The translations under genes were made by a program, and so were the position numbers. Positions 21,101 through 32,107 of a DNA stretch of 64,000 nt are shown one piece after another. Numbering within the stretch: position 1 is the first letter of the stretch; each line of letters opens with the position of its first letter. Origin of the DNA: Aporrectodea caliginosa (taxonomy: Eukaryota; Annelida; Clitellata; Crassiclitellata; Lumbricidae); the NCBI GenBank assembly GCA_020284085.1, contig JACEVL010001161.1, positions 4,518,930-4,582,929 of the forward strand, written 5' to 3'. The notes below the pieces were generated by a model. The model made no database searches and had not been told where the DNA came from. It worked only from the letters and a program-made list of their open reading frames with translations.

Positions 21101-24100
21101 TAGTTATTTGATTAGACTGAAGTTGCACAGCTTTTGGAAGGCTGTGGTGAACAACACCAGTAAGTTCATCACTGATGTGATCTAAATCCAGTATCTGACT
21201 GCAGGCCACTATGATTGCTTTGTTACATACAGTTCATGTTTAAGGCAATTTACCCATATTTTGTTTGCAAGAGCATACTGTTGCATACCATGTGGTGTTG
21301 TTGTTTTTTAGTGGATGACAGCTGGTAGAGGTATAGTTCACTGTGAGATGCCGTATGGTGACACCACAAGTCATGGCCTTCAACTCTGGGTGAATCTAGC
21401 AAAAAAGTACAAAATGATAGAGCCAGCTTACCAGGAGCTGCTCAGTAAAGACATTCCTGTAGTTAAAAAGGATGGTGTTCAAGTGAAGGTCATTGCTGGC
21501 GAGTCAATGGGTGTTAAGGTACAGCTATCATTTGCTGCTCTGTTAAGCTATTATTTTAGCAGGCATGTAATCTTTTCAGTCATGTCGTTTTTAGCCATGT
21601 CATTGTATAAGATTGACATCATTGTTTCATTGCATTTGTTACCACTTTACCCTTGTTTTCCCTGTTTTGTTATGTCTACAGCTTCCTTATTGGCAACTAA
21701 CAATGATCTATTCTTGTTGGATCTGTACAAATCTTGTGGCTTTGCCTGGAAAGTCGACCAAACATCTGTGACTTTTGCATTTTAGCTCATAGGCTCTTCC
21801 ACTGGAGGACTTTTCAAGAAATTGTAAGAACACATAGTTAGAGAAGTAGGAGAAAAAGCAAAAAGAAGTAAAAAAGCGAAATAAAAAAATTACATTGCTA
21901 ATTGATATTTTTCTTTTACATTTTTTGTTAGTCACCCGTCTACACTCGTACACCCACAATGTACTTGGACTTTACATTAGATGCTGGTTCTCGAATAACA
22001 CAGGCCATTCCTCCAGGATGGACAGCGTTTGCCTACGTACTCTCTGGTGTTGCCAAGTTTGGTAAGTTACTATTATGGCAGTTATGTAGTCGTGAAGTCA
22101 TGATTTAGCATGCAGAATCTCCTGTTCAGTTCAAGGTTAATTTTAAGACTTTCCTTGTTTGTAGATGTTTTGGCAGTTGACTTTTATCTGATTTTCATAA
22201 CTGTACAGTGCTGTTGAAATTGCTTTGCTACTGCACTGCACTGTATAAAATCTCTTCTTTACATAATTATAATAAAACTGCAAATCAAGGTTTTTCTTAA
22301 ACTACATTGTTGAAAGAAATGTCTGGTAACAAGTAACAACACGTACTAAAATTGCAAGTTTCTGAAGTATACTAATGAAATTTTCTGTCTGCCTTTATTG
22401 CACAGCACTTTGACCAACAATTGGGTGTTGTCTGGCAACTAAGAAGAAATTCTTTAAGCATGTATCTTTAGAAGTGTACCTTTAGCTATGTATCCTCATC
22501 ATAGCTGTTGCAGAAAATCATTACAAACAGCATCAAACACATTATGCAAAAGTGTAAGGACACATTGCTACGCAGGATAATAATTACCTACGAAATCCAT
22601 TTTTGTGATTTTATCTTGTTGCATTTTCACAAGGTTATGCTTATGATTGGTTTGGTAGGTCCTGCAGCTCACCAGCATTTGGGCGAGGCCCACTGTACAC
22701 TGGTTTTTTCACAGCATGGAAATTGTATAGATATCATCAACCATGTAAGTTACTGCCAGAAATACTGATAGTAATAAGAACTACTATATGCTGCAGATGT
22801 TTTCTGTCTGCTTTTTTTAATGCATACAAGCAATCTTTAGCAAAAGTCACAGCCAGTTGCTTACTGTTAGTTACAGGACAGTAGTGTTGTATGGTAATGA
22901 CATCCACCCAATGAATATTGTAGTTGACTATGCAAAACAATGTAATTCCAAAGTGCAAAATTATGACACTGTTTTTTGTGGATTTAACTATTCTTGTCCA
23001 GCCATGTGAAATTCTCTACCAACTAAACTTAAGCATAACACACTTCTCAATAACTGGTTTAAAAAAAAAGAAACTTAAAACTTATTTGTTTACTAGATCT
23101 GCATAGGTGTATAGATTGTCTTCTTTAGATTGATTCATAAACAATGACATTGTCTGATCGGGTATTATAAGGTCGTTGCATGGACTTGGACATTTGAGAT
23201 TGTGATTTAATTGTGCACGTTACAAATGTGTTTAATCGTGAAAAAATAAGCGGAGTTTAGCAATCTACCACCCACTATGGGTGGATTTTGACAATTTTTA
23301 TTAGGAAATTTTGATTATTTTATATTTGTTAAATGTTTTTTAGGGAAGCGAGACTTGTCGTTTTGTTGTCATTGCTGGTCAGCCTCTTGGTGAACCTGTA
23401 GTTCAACATGGTGAGGGTTTTTAAATATTACCATAAATCACACTCTAAAGATTTTGAGTCCCATGAGTTCAACATGGTGAGGGTTTTTAAATATTTTGTA
23501 AATATTATCATAAATCACACTCTAAAGATTTTGAATCCCATCAACATAGTCTCAGCATCTTCACTGATGGGCTATATAAAATAAAAAATTAATAGTATTA
23601 TTGTTCTGGAAAAAAATTTAAGACCAACTATTTCATTGTTGTTCGTGATCTTTCTGTAACTGTTTATATTTTCATTTTTTCTTTGAGTTTTCTTCCACCT
23701 TCATATGGTAAATTCATTTGCCGTGTAGTCACATCACCCAGTAATAATCACCCGCAAATGAATTTACTAAAATTCTGTTAGTGATAATGATGTGATTAGG
23801 TACCTGGTAAACGAATCTACTGAAACACAGTGCATTACTCTAAAGTCATTGTTTAGGAAACACTAACCTTAAGAATTACTCTGTGGATTTCAGCAATTGC
23901 TGACTACGACTGGATGTTTATATCTGAACATACTTGATGCTTAAGAGCTATTCAGGATAAATTTCGATTTGGAAGTGCTATTTAAATAAGGGCTGGTAGG
24001 GCCTACTGATTAAAATTTTTTAATAGATTAATCTCCAAAAGTTAACTTCGATCAGTCGATTAGATTCGATTAATTTGGTATCTGTTACGTAAAGCATGAA

Positions 24101-24870
24101 AACTGTCCAAAATGTAGTCACTGAGTTACTACTTTCTTTCTACAAAAAACTTGAATCGAACGGTTTATTTCAATGAAAAGAGTTAATATTGTCACACTGT
24201 CTTCGACTTTTCTGTCAGCATTTACCTTAAACACAAAATTCTCGCTTAATTTTCCATTCAAAAGTTTTTCATTATCATTGTTCACCATATTGTTTACTCC
24301 GGAAATGGGTGCTTGACATCATGAAATTAGTAAGAAAATTAATCGATTAAAATTTTTAAGGATTAATTAATCATTAAATTCCGCACCCCTAATTTAAATG
24401 TTAACAACATTAACATAATGAAATGTAACATTGTGGGGCACGGTGGTGTAGGGGTATGTTCGGTGCCTTGCAGCCAGAGGGTTGCGGGTTCGAATCCACC
24501 TCAAGCCGCCGCGTAGGGACCCTGGGTAAGTCCTTCACTCGCAATTGCTCATGCGCTTCGGCGTGAAACTCCGATTCAGTGTCCGCACTGTAGTCGGGAG
24601 GCGCCTCTGAGTAGAAATCTTGAAGGGGTGCTATAACAAGTGCTCATACATACATACATACATACATACATACATACATACATACATACATACATACATA
24701 AAGGTGGCCGTTATACCGTTTATACGTTATTCTGTGATTTTGTCTGTGGTTTACTAGGGCCATTTGTTATGAACACGAAAGAGGAAGTGGAGCAAGCTTT
24801 CCAGGATTATTCAGCTGGCAAGAATGGATTTGAGAATGCCAGGTCGTGGAAGTCGTCTGTCTATGCTTGA
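18148..24870 (+). CDS. PIR: Pirin (iron-binding cupin), eight coding exons
   Basis: Exons: 18148-18237, 19874-19966, 20468-20548, 21312-21518, 21932-22061, 22659-22744, 23344-23410, 24758-24870. All have AG acceptors and GT donors, and phases are consistent throughout. The product is 288 aa, against about 290 in human pirin. It opens [20 protein letters not shown] and ends with the conserved [24 protein letters not shown]. The N-terminal cupin metal ligands are present: H54 and H56 in [11 protein letters not shown]98 and E100 in [10 protein letters not shown]. Pirin is a nuclear Fe(II/III) protein that modulates NF-kB binding and has quercetinase-like activity in some species. An acceptor site just before the ATG (tag at 18139-18141) suggests an upstream non-coding exon. 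Introns hold three hAT MITEs, one tRNA-SINE and two local duplications, none touching exons apart from the duplicated exon 7 donor. Confidence 0.96.
18690..19518. mobile_element. 829-bp hAT-like MITE in pirin intron 1
   Basis: TIRs read TAGAGCTGTACCGAATA at the left and the complement of TAGAGCTGTACCGAATAT at the right. The 8-bp target duplication GCTAATAG is at 18682-18689 and 19519-19526. Subterminal regions are rich in ATTCGGCCGAATACGAATA repeats. There is no transposase frame. Confidence 0.93.
20705..20938. mobile_element. 234-bp internally deleted copy of the same hAT MITE, pirin intron 3
   Basis: Ends TAGAGCTGTACCGAATAGCA and TTGGTACAGGTCTA match the 829-bp element, and the 8-bp duplication ATAATAAT lies at 20697-20704 and 20939-20946. 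The interior keeps diverged ATTCG/GAATA subterminal repeats only. Confidence 0.9.
20938..21099. repeat. Two tandem identical 81-bp units abutting the MITE
   Basis: 20938-21018 and 21019-21099 repeat with period 81 and look identical. The first unit starts at the MITE's last base and includes its target-site copy, so the duplication postdates the insertion. Confidence 0.92.
23401..23532 (+). repeat. Tandem duplication copying the exon 7 end and 5' splice site of pirin
   Basis: GTTCAACATG followed by GTGAGGGTTTTTAAATATT at 23401 recurs at 23467, 66 bases later, with the following intron sequence. The second copy carries a complete decoy donor. Using it would add 66 bases, but a TAA follows within five codons. 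Confidence 0.88.
23988..24391. mobile_element. 404-bp hAT-like MITE in pirin intron 7
   Basis: The right end is the complement of TAGGGGTGCGGAATTTAATG. The left end AAGGGCTGGTAGGGCCTACT is a mutated counterpart. The 8-bp duplication ATTTAAAT is at 23980-23987 and 24392-24399. The interior contains ATTAATCGATTAAAATTTTT-type sequence. Confidence 0.75.
24433..24700 (+). repeat. tRNA-derived SINE with (TACA)n tail in pirin intron 7
   Basis: A Pol III A-box-like GTGGTGTAGGGGT near 24443 and a B box GGTTCGAATCC near 24487 form the head. The 3' part GGCGCCTCTGAGTAGAAATC, TTGAAGGGGTGCTATAA matches the LINE 3' ends at 15150-15200 and 29380-29425. The tail is a TACA microsatellite at about 24648-24700. 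It ends about 60 bases before pirin exon 8. Confidence 0.9.
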
Positions 24871-25215
24871 TAAAGCTAGTTAACATTGTCTTGTTGGATG
24901 TGGTCAATGATTCCAGCTGGAGAGTTGATTTGCTGACTGCAGATTTAAAATGAAGACTGGCTAATTTTTCTAGCAATCTATTCTGCCTTGTCAATTGCCA
25001 TGACAAAAGTAGCTAGTTTTTATGTTAAATATTGTGACATTTCAGTTAAATTTTTTATATTGCTGGCACAACTCCGATTACTTGAATAAACTTGAGTAAC
25101 TCAAATTACTCCACAACACCTTGAGCCAAGTGATTCATGTGTTGAAAAATACTGCTTGTAACTGTACACTAAGAGCTTTTTCTTTATAATTTTACAATAA
25201 ATAACACAACAATCA
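24871..25215 (+). terminator. Pirin 3' UTR with two AATAAA signals
   Basis: Canonical AATAAA hexamers occur at 25085-25090 and 25196-25201, within 350 bases of the stop. Either could direct 3' end formation. Confidence 0.6.
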
Positions 25216-27594
25216 TTTGGGAATTAAATGCCACACTAGGATTGCAGGCATGTTATTGACACATTGAGACGCCCAATTACTGAGGCAGTAGCAGAAAACT
25301 TTTAGCCAGGTTTATTAGTAATTAGTTGTTGACATTCGTGACTGAATAGCAGCAATTAAGGTTCAAACTGACTGGTTGGGAAGAGTGTTGTAAGTAAGAT
25401 AGCAGTTGAAATAAATATAAATTTTGTATTGTGGGTAAAATAACAGGAGTGTATAACATGGAATGTAAGGTGTCTTGTAAAAGGAAGGAAACCGTATTAT
25501 ATGGGCCAAACATGATTTCATGACTATGAGATGTAGTTTATTTACCCAGTTTGTAGCTTTACAATTTCCAAAGCAGAGCTAAAGTTGACAACCATCCACT
25601 CTGCCAGAACCCATAAACAGTTGATGGGAACCATTATCCCTGAATTCTAGGCATACTCGATTACAGACAAACTCAGTTACAGACAAATCTCTCGACTGAA
25701 ACACAAATCGCAGAAACCGCTTCACTCTTCTCTAGCTATCTCTGGTCCAGATTTTGTTCTGCACACCATAGCTGAATTTAAAGATGCCCTGAACTTGGCT
25801 ATTAAGTAGAAATTCTAAAGTATATGTTTATAACTTATGATTACCTTTGGTGCTTCTTGCTTGTCAGCAATTTCATCCACGGCTGGCAGCACAGCAAAGA
25901 AAAAAGATATACCTTTCTGCTGGTTTATGCTGATGCTTTGTCGTTCTGATCTGTCTGCAGCTGACGATGGGTTTCGGTTGAGCGTAACCAAGTGCCAAGT
26001 TGGTTGCTACTCTGCAATAATACATTCTCAGAAGATTCCAGACCAATGAACTTTGAATACTTGCCCAACTTTCAACATTGGAGCGTATACTGTTTTATCG
26101 AGTCCAGTAGGCCTATAGATCCTGCCAGTGGCCACTTCATTTGTTATAAAACGAACAACAATCAACTGAACACATCCCTGCCAGTATTTCCATGTGCATC
26201 AGATGGAATCCATGTGGCCTCTATGTGGGTCCCATATGGGGAATATGGGCTCCATGTGAGCCCATATTCCCCATATGGGATACTAATTAATCACTCATTG
26301 CGATCTACATGTAAATCTAACATCGCTATCCTGAGCAGAGGAGGTAGGCATTATAAGAGGTTGCTGAAGATCACTTTATAAATTCTGATACAGACAGCTG
26401 TATCTTGTACTTGTCCACTGGTCGAGCAGCTATCCCATTATCTTTAACGGTGAGCTGCTGATCCTGTTGGTTTGGCGCCCTTACCATCCAAGTCGTCTGA
26501 GGTATCGGCTGACTGTGGTGACAGTATCTTCACTTGGAGTTTGCTTGTGCATGCAGCAGAGGCCAAGAAGGCAGAAAGTGCCAGCTAGTGTAGCAGCACA
26601 GCGATCCTAAGGCCACCACCTTCACTGAAAGGGATGCCTGAAGCCAATTCTCATCCGACAGTTCCACATTCAAAATAATCGACAATCTATTTCTTAACAA
26701 TGAGTCAATTCTGGTTATACTTGGACAGTCGACGCAAATGGCTGTTGGCCTACTCGTGTACGGGAGCCTTAATTGGCACGTTCAATTCATTTTGCAACAG
26801 AATTAGGACGTCATTTGAGTATAATTGTAATTAGTACCGGTACCATTTGTATGGAGGGCGTATCTCCACTGGCAATGCTCGTTCCAGGTCCTTATTCATC
26901 CATTATCAACAGCTAACCCAGGCAAAAGACATAGGCTAGGCCTACTGGACATGGTCTATGGCTCTACGCCCTCGTGCTCATGATCGAGAATTACCATCGG
27001 CAGACCAGAAAAACCTTTTTAATTAGGATGATTTATCAAAGAAAAATAACAGTCATGATAAATAACACATGAACATACAATTTATAGAATGTATAAATAG
27101 TCTAATCCAGAAATAGAGAAAACAATCCTTTAAACTTTCATGTTAGCCAAAATGCGGTTTGCAATTGGTCTTACAATAAAGAATATTCTATTCTATTCTT
27201 ATTAGCGGTGCGCCCCAAGTCGTGTTTCCTCTCCTAATAATATTTGTTTCCAATCATAGAACTAGAGATTTCGACTTTATCTTCGTAAATCTTATACAGC
27301 CTTTCACAGTTCGCACGGTTGAGTTGAAGCCCGAGCTTAGCTGACATTATTATGGGTGATCAGCTGAACTTCGTGGGCATTGTTATTACTACTAAAATAT
27401 GGCGCTACAATACAGAGCAAATGACGTAAGTTAGGGAGCCAGCTTTGCGCATATCCGGGTTCTGGCATGATGGCGTGGTGGTGGTTGGACGTTTATGTTG
27501 TGAAAGTAAACTAAAGTTAAAAAGTTTTACGGAGATCAAAAGGTAATCGTTTACGTACTCAAGTTACCATCATGTTTATCCAGAAGCAACACGG
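25216..27594. other. Intergenic region between pirin and the zinc-finger gene
   Basis: No exon is supported. It contains one long perfect hairpin (separate entry). The stretch near 27460-27541, ending AAAAG before gtaatcg, could be a non-coding first exon of the downstream zinc-finger gene, but this is only a splice-site guess. Confidence 0.4.
26230..26280. repeat. Perfect hairpin: 22-bp arms, 7-base loop
   Basis: 26230-26251 and 26259-26280 are exact inverted complements (core CCCATATGGGGAATATGGGC), separated by CCATGTG. Each arm itself contains the palindrome CCATATGG, which is CArG-like. Confidence 0.95.
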
Positions 27595-30082
27595 ATGCTG
27601 CTGCTTAATCTTGACAATCGGTTGAGTACTAATAGAGGTATTACGTGGAAGAATTTCACCTACTTGATCATCATTTTCCTTGCTTGGGAAAAGTGGGAAA
27701 TGGTCTTCGATTCCTTTTCCACTTCCGGAAGTACTTTTCTTGCATTTAGGAAAATCTTACGTCGACCCTTTTATTTCAGACTGTTACAGGCAACTGAGTG
27801 GAATACTGGAGAGTGCACTTTGGAGTTTGTACCGGCCGTAATCGTGACCGATTAAATGGTTTGTGGAAAGGCGGCGTTGTCTTTGGTTTGGGCTGTGGTA
27901 ATTGTCCTTCGCAAGTTCAAATATGCTGTGATGAAGTTATTGAACGTTGGGAATCTAATATAAATCGCGTCATATGTTATTATTGTGGCTTTATTTATTT
28001 GAAAAGAAGTAAAATTGTCAAAGTTAATGCAGAAGGAGATGACTTAAATTGTGTTCTTACTTGCACAATAGTTTTAAGACGACACCCTCGCTGGTAACCC
28101 AGAGTTATTGGGTTTAGGCTATAACCACCACCACCACAGCCACCAGAAAAGTAGATTTCTGCTCTATTAGTGCCATCTTGCAAACTCAGGTATAAACTGA
28201 GTACATGGACAGTTTAATTTTGGAATATTGGACAGCACACAAACTAAGATAATTTAGTTGCTAACTCTTCACACTGATGCCTGCAACTTAGGTTTAGCTT
28301 AGCCCCTTAACTGGGAAATACCCAACAGGGTTAACAACCAGTCACTGTAGAAATAATTTGTCTGAAAAGTATATTTTTATACTGGAATGCTGTTTTAACT
28401 TGCTAGTACCTAAATATTCTTCATTCAGAAAAATGTTGCACTTGCTAGTTTCCATGCTTTCCAGTCGTTTTTGAATACGGAACCCTTTTGATCTAAAAAT
28501 TTGTGATGGAATCTTGACCTAAACAAAACGTATTCTGGTATAATGATTGTAAACAGTGGTCAGGGTATATGCAGTTTTAATCCATAACAATTGCATTGGA
28601 AATATATTTTAAATGACATTTTCCCATAGAACCCTTGTCTTTACCTTAGAGTCTGGTTTATAATGTAGAAACACATTCAAAGAACACTTTTATCCAGTGT
28701 CCTCATAGAAACCTTGTCTTTCCCCTTCTCAGGGTTGCACAGAATACACTTTAAGTAATACTGTGTTAGTTTATACTAGTAAGTTGACAGCTAATACATA
28801 ATAATGTTCATATTAAGCCTCATTTTCACTGTTTAAATGAGCAACTATGCTATAGTTTAATATGCTAAAAGGCTTGAAACAGAGAATAACACATTGTACA
28901 AGATCTTATGTGGGACAAAAATATCTTCTCTCTTGATTTCTTCGCTGTCTTAGTGACTCTATTGCAGCAGAGTTACAACTTGATGTGTGGTGCTAGAACA
29001 TGGTGCGTGTCCAAATAGACAATTCAGCAGTAGAAACTGCATAAGCATTTTTAGTTTCATTCACGGTGTGTGTACCTATGCTCTGTGTGCTACTGTTTGC
29101 GTTGTGTTAGCTGTCTAAATTCAAGTTCTTGATTTAGGAATCTGGAGATTGTGGTGAAGACAGTCTGCTGAAATTTTTCACAGAAACTGATGCTGTGGAT
29201 GTTAAGATAAAGAATAACTTGTTCCCGTTGCACGCACTTTTAAGACACAATGTTGTGCCTTATCAGAGGTTGCACTGACCCTTTGGAACAACCTTCCTTC
29301 AGATCAGGGTGTTCTTTTACCTAGGGACTCTGAATCCACCGTTTACAAGCATCTGAAACTGTTTTTTATCGCCTGAATTGGGCTGGGAGCGACTCTGAGT
29401 AGGTGTCTTGGACGGGTGCTATATAATCTGAATGAATGAATGTGTAGATTAAAAATTAAGGGGTCTGGCTCTTTAGCTGCCTTAAGAAATCTTCCTTGGT
29501 GCCGTCATTTTGTTTACCCAGACTTTCCACTTGCGTTTTCCATTCTGTTTGTTCATAAAGAGAGCTATAACATGCAAGTCAGTAAAGAGGTGTTCCTTGG
29601 ATAAAGTTGTTGAGTAAAACGTTTCGGTGTGACTATATGGATGCTTTACGCAGTTACTAATAACCTATTTGCTTAGTAAACATCTTTGTATTCAATTTCT
29701 CTGGACCATTAAGTACTGAAATTCTGTTTCTCTAATGTACCATATTTTCCGGACTATATGTCGCTCCTTTGTATAAGCCACAGTGACGCAGAAATTGCAT
29801 ACTTTTTGTAAAATCAATACATAGGTCAGTGTGGCAGGCAGATAGAGAGCACTATATACAGATAGTCAGACGCATGTAAGCATGTTGGCGGCCATAAATA
29901 TGTGGCCATTATTAGCAAATACTTCCTAAAAACTAACCTTTTTCTTATCTGTATATGTACAGATGTAAGTTTTCTATAGCCATTTGTTTTTCTTGTGTTT
30001 TAAAAAGTATTCCGATTGTTTACTTTGCAGATTATGTATAAATAAGTTTTCATGGTTTTAGATTTCGTTTTGACCTGAGACA
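27595..30082. other. Region upstream of the zinc-finger coding exon
   Basis: Two overlapping open frames at 27595-28097 show no recognised motifs and no splice support, so they are not called. The rest is AT-rich and contains a LINE 3' end (29250-29445). An acceptor-like ttttag ends at about 30061, just before the zinc-finger ATG, so much of this is probably 5' intron. Confidence 0.4.
29250..29445 (+). mobile_element. CR1/L2-like LINE 3' end with (GAAT)n tail
   Basis: A degraded reading LWNNLPSDQGVLLPRDSEST is the usual last segment of a CR1/L2-type RT ORF. It is followed by GGGCTGGGAGCGACTCTGAG and GGTGCTATATAATC, then GAATGAATGAATG. Confidence 0.75.
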
Positions 30083-32107
30083 ATGGCACAGCCATTTCAA
30101 GAGAAAAAGAATGTTGAAAAAGTGATAAGGGATACCTTTAACAAGAATTTTCTTCAACCTATCATAGACATCATTGGTTCATGTGAAGTCGACGCCATCA
30201 TATGTTTAAGTCCCCTGAGCAGCAACAATGAAAACCAGTATGTCATCAAAGTTCACGAACGCTTAAAGAATGAACGTGTTGACCGTGCTGGAGTTAGGAA
30301 CAATGGTGAGCCTAGTATTTTGAAAAAGTATCTTGCAGGAGGCACTTCAACACTTACACATGAGGCAAACCACTTGCAGGTTGATGCAGTGTCTCGAAAG
30401 CGGAAAGCATGGGATGAAAATGATAATGCCATTTATTCTTCTGGAAAAAAATTGATAAATTTGAACCAGATGCGATATCCAGTGCTGAAAATAGAAGCCA
30501 TTGATGAACAGGATGGAGGTGACAATCCACTAAACTTGAGTGAGAAATGTGGAGTGGTAACTGCAACACAGGTAGAGAAAGAAGTTAAGTTGTACTCGAT
30601 CAGAACCGTAAGTGGCAGGGAACTCAACAGACAGTGTTTCTGTGGAATGTGCTTGCTCACCTGTAGCTCCTACAAGGCCCTGCAAGACCATTTTGTCGAA
30701 ACTCACAGTTCCAACTTGCGGTTCTTCTGCTCAGAATGTAGCACAGGGTTTGCAGACTCTGTGGCTCATACCAAACACATAGCTCAGCATTCAGGACCAA
30801 ATCAAAGTGCCTCAAATCGCCGGAAACAGAGTAAGCCGAGAAAGGGAATCATCGCGCATAGTGATCTTTCTGATGACGACATTCCACAGAACAAAGTGCA
30901 ACTTGCCAATGAAAATCATCCTTCTTCAGTAACATCTAGGACCGAAGGCAGATCTCTTCTTGCCACAGCGATTATGGATCGCAGTGAAGGAATTGTCAAG
31001 ACGCTGCTTCAGAAACAGGCACTGCCAGTCGGCAGTCTGTCTGAATCAGGCATGCTCCTGAAATATTCTTCACCTAGTGCCTCGTCACAGTCCCTTGCTA
31101 TCCAGGACACAGCAGATGCTAGCAGCGCTGAGTGTTGTAAGTGTCCACACTGCGATGCCCTTTTTGACACATTCACCTTGTTTGACGAGCACTGCAGAAT
31201 GGATCACAAGCGTTTTGCCTGTTCGTTTTGCCTTAAGACATTCACTCAGCGAGTAAACCGTGACCGACATATTCACAGTCACACTGGGATAAGACCATTC
31301 ACTTGTGAACACTGTGGCAGCGACTTTAAGAGGCAAGACGCTCTCAAGAAACATAGGGAGAAGGCGAATCATCAGCCAATCGCTACAGGTGGTACTCCCT
31401 CTCTACAAATACAGCCTTCTTCAAATTGCCAACTTGACCAGGAAACTTCTGAAAACTCTGCCAATGAAGATGTGGCTCATGATACACCTCTTCTACTGGA
31501 CAGCATAGAAAACTCCGAGACAAATGACTTTGTCTCCCTAAGCAGTAACGACGGTCGAAGTAAGATGACTTCTGGTGATATGCATCTCCTGCAATCCACT
31601 GATGATGCCTCAGGGTCGAAGGTCAACATGAAACATGTTGCTACTGATGCCAAGCATTCTGGCCAAGAGGGTGGCCCTCCTGAAGATGACGAATCCTCGG
31701 ATGAATTGTCGGTTCATTCCGACCACAGCACTGACAATGGCAATCCACAGCTGTCAGATGCTGGTAACACACAATCTTCAGATGCTGGCAACCGACCGAG
31801 CTCTGCCGGTCCGTTACTGGACGACCATCTTCGACCATTCAACTGTGACTTCTGCTCAGAGGCTGTGGTAGGAACTGCTGCCTACAAAGAACATTGCAAG
31901 GTTAAGCATCACCGAACGCCATGCATCAGCTGTGGCAAGACATTTTCCCAGAAGGGCAACATGGAAAGACACATGCGCCAGCACACCGGAGAACGTCCTT
32001 TTCGCTGTCAGTTCTGCCAGTGTGCGTATACGCGCAAAGAAACTCTCAAAACTCACATCAATCAGGCTCATTCTTGTAAAGTAAAGCTGGAATTCGATAA
32101 TTTGTGA
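30083..32107 (+). CDS. C2H2 zinc-finger protein, eight fingers, single coding exon (674 aa)
   Basis: An in-frame TGA five codons upstream fixes the ATG at 30083. Fingers lie at about residues 187-209, 215-237, 354-376, 379-401, 407-431, 586-609, 611-633 and 639-662. They form one pair and two similar triplets. In each triplet the last two fingers are joined by a Krueppel-type linker (TGIRPF, TGERPF), as in sequence-specific DNA-binding proteins. The 433-585 linker is acidic and Ser-rich with a short repeat (NPQLSDAG, NTQSSDAG, NRPSSAG). The N-terminal about 185 residues (MAQPFQEKKNVEKVIRDTFN onward) carry no BTB, KRAB, SCAN or ZAD signature that I can see. It is probably a nuclear transcription regulator; target and orthology are unknown. 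An acceptor-like site (ttttag, 30056-30061) precedes the ATG, implying spliced 5' UTR exons upstream. Confidence 0.92.
   Translation: MAQPFQEKKNVEKVIRDTFNKNFLQPIIDIIGSCEVDAIICLSPLSSNNENQYVIKVHERLKNERVDRAGVRNNGEPSILKKYLAGGTSTLTHEANHLQVDAVSRKRKAWDENDNAIYSSGKKLINLNQMRYPVLKIEAIDEQDGGDNPLNLSEKCGVVTATQVEKEVKLYSIRTVSGRELNRQCFCGMCLLTCSSYKALQDHFVETHSSNLRFFCSECSTGFADSVAHTKHIAQHSGPNQSASNRRKQSKPRKGIIAHSDLSDDDIPQNKVQLANENHPSSVTSRTEGRSLLATAIMDRSEGIVKTLLQKQALPVGSLSESGMLLKYSSPSASSQSLAIQDTADASSAECCKCPHCDALFDTFTLFDEHCRMDHKRFACSFCLKTFTQRVNRDRHIHSHTGIRPFTCEHCGSDFKRQDALKKHREKANHQPIATGGTPSLQIQPSSNCQLDQETSENSANEDVAHDTPLLLDSIENSETNDFVSLSSNDGRSKMTSGDMHLLQSTDDASGSKVNMKHVATDAKHSGQEGGPPEDDESSDELSVHSDHSTDNGNPQLSDAGNTQSSDAGNRPSSAGPLLDDHLRPFNCDFCSEAVVGTAAYKEHCKVKHHRTPCISCGKTFSQKGNMERHMRQHTGERPFRCQFCQCAYTRKETLKTHINQAHSCKVKLEFDNL

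Noticed and set aside
24440..24500. Possible functional tRNA gene
   Set aside because: A and B boxes are present, but the cloverleaf is poor and the sequence continues into a LINE-like 3' end and TACA tail, so it is a SINE head. The same applies to 48117-48190.
27595..28097. Frames of 86 and 99 aa upstream of the zinc-finger gene
   Set aside because: No recognisable domain, odd composition and no link to the downstream frame.
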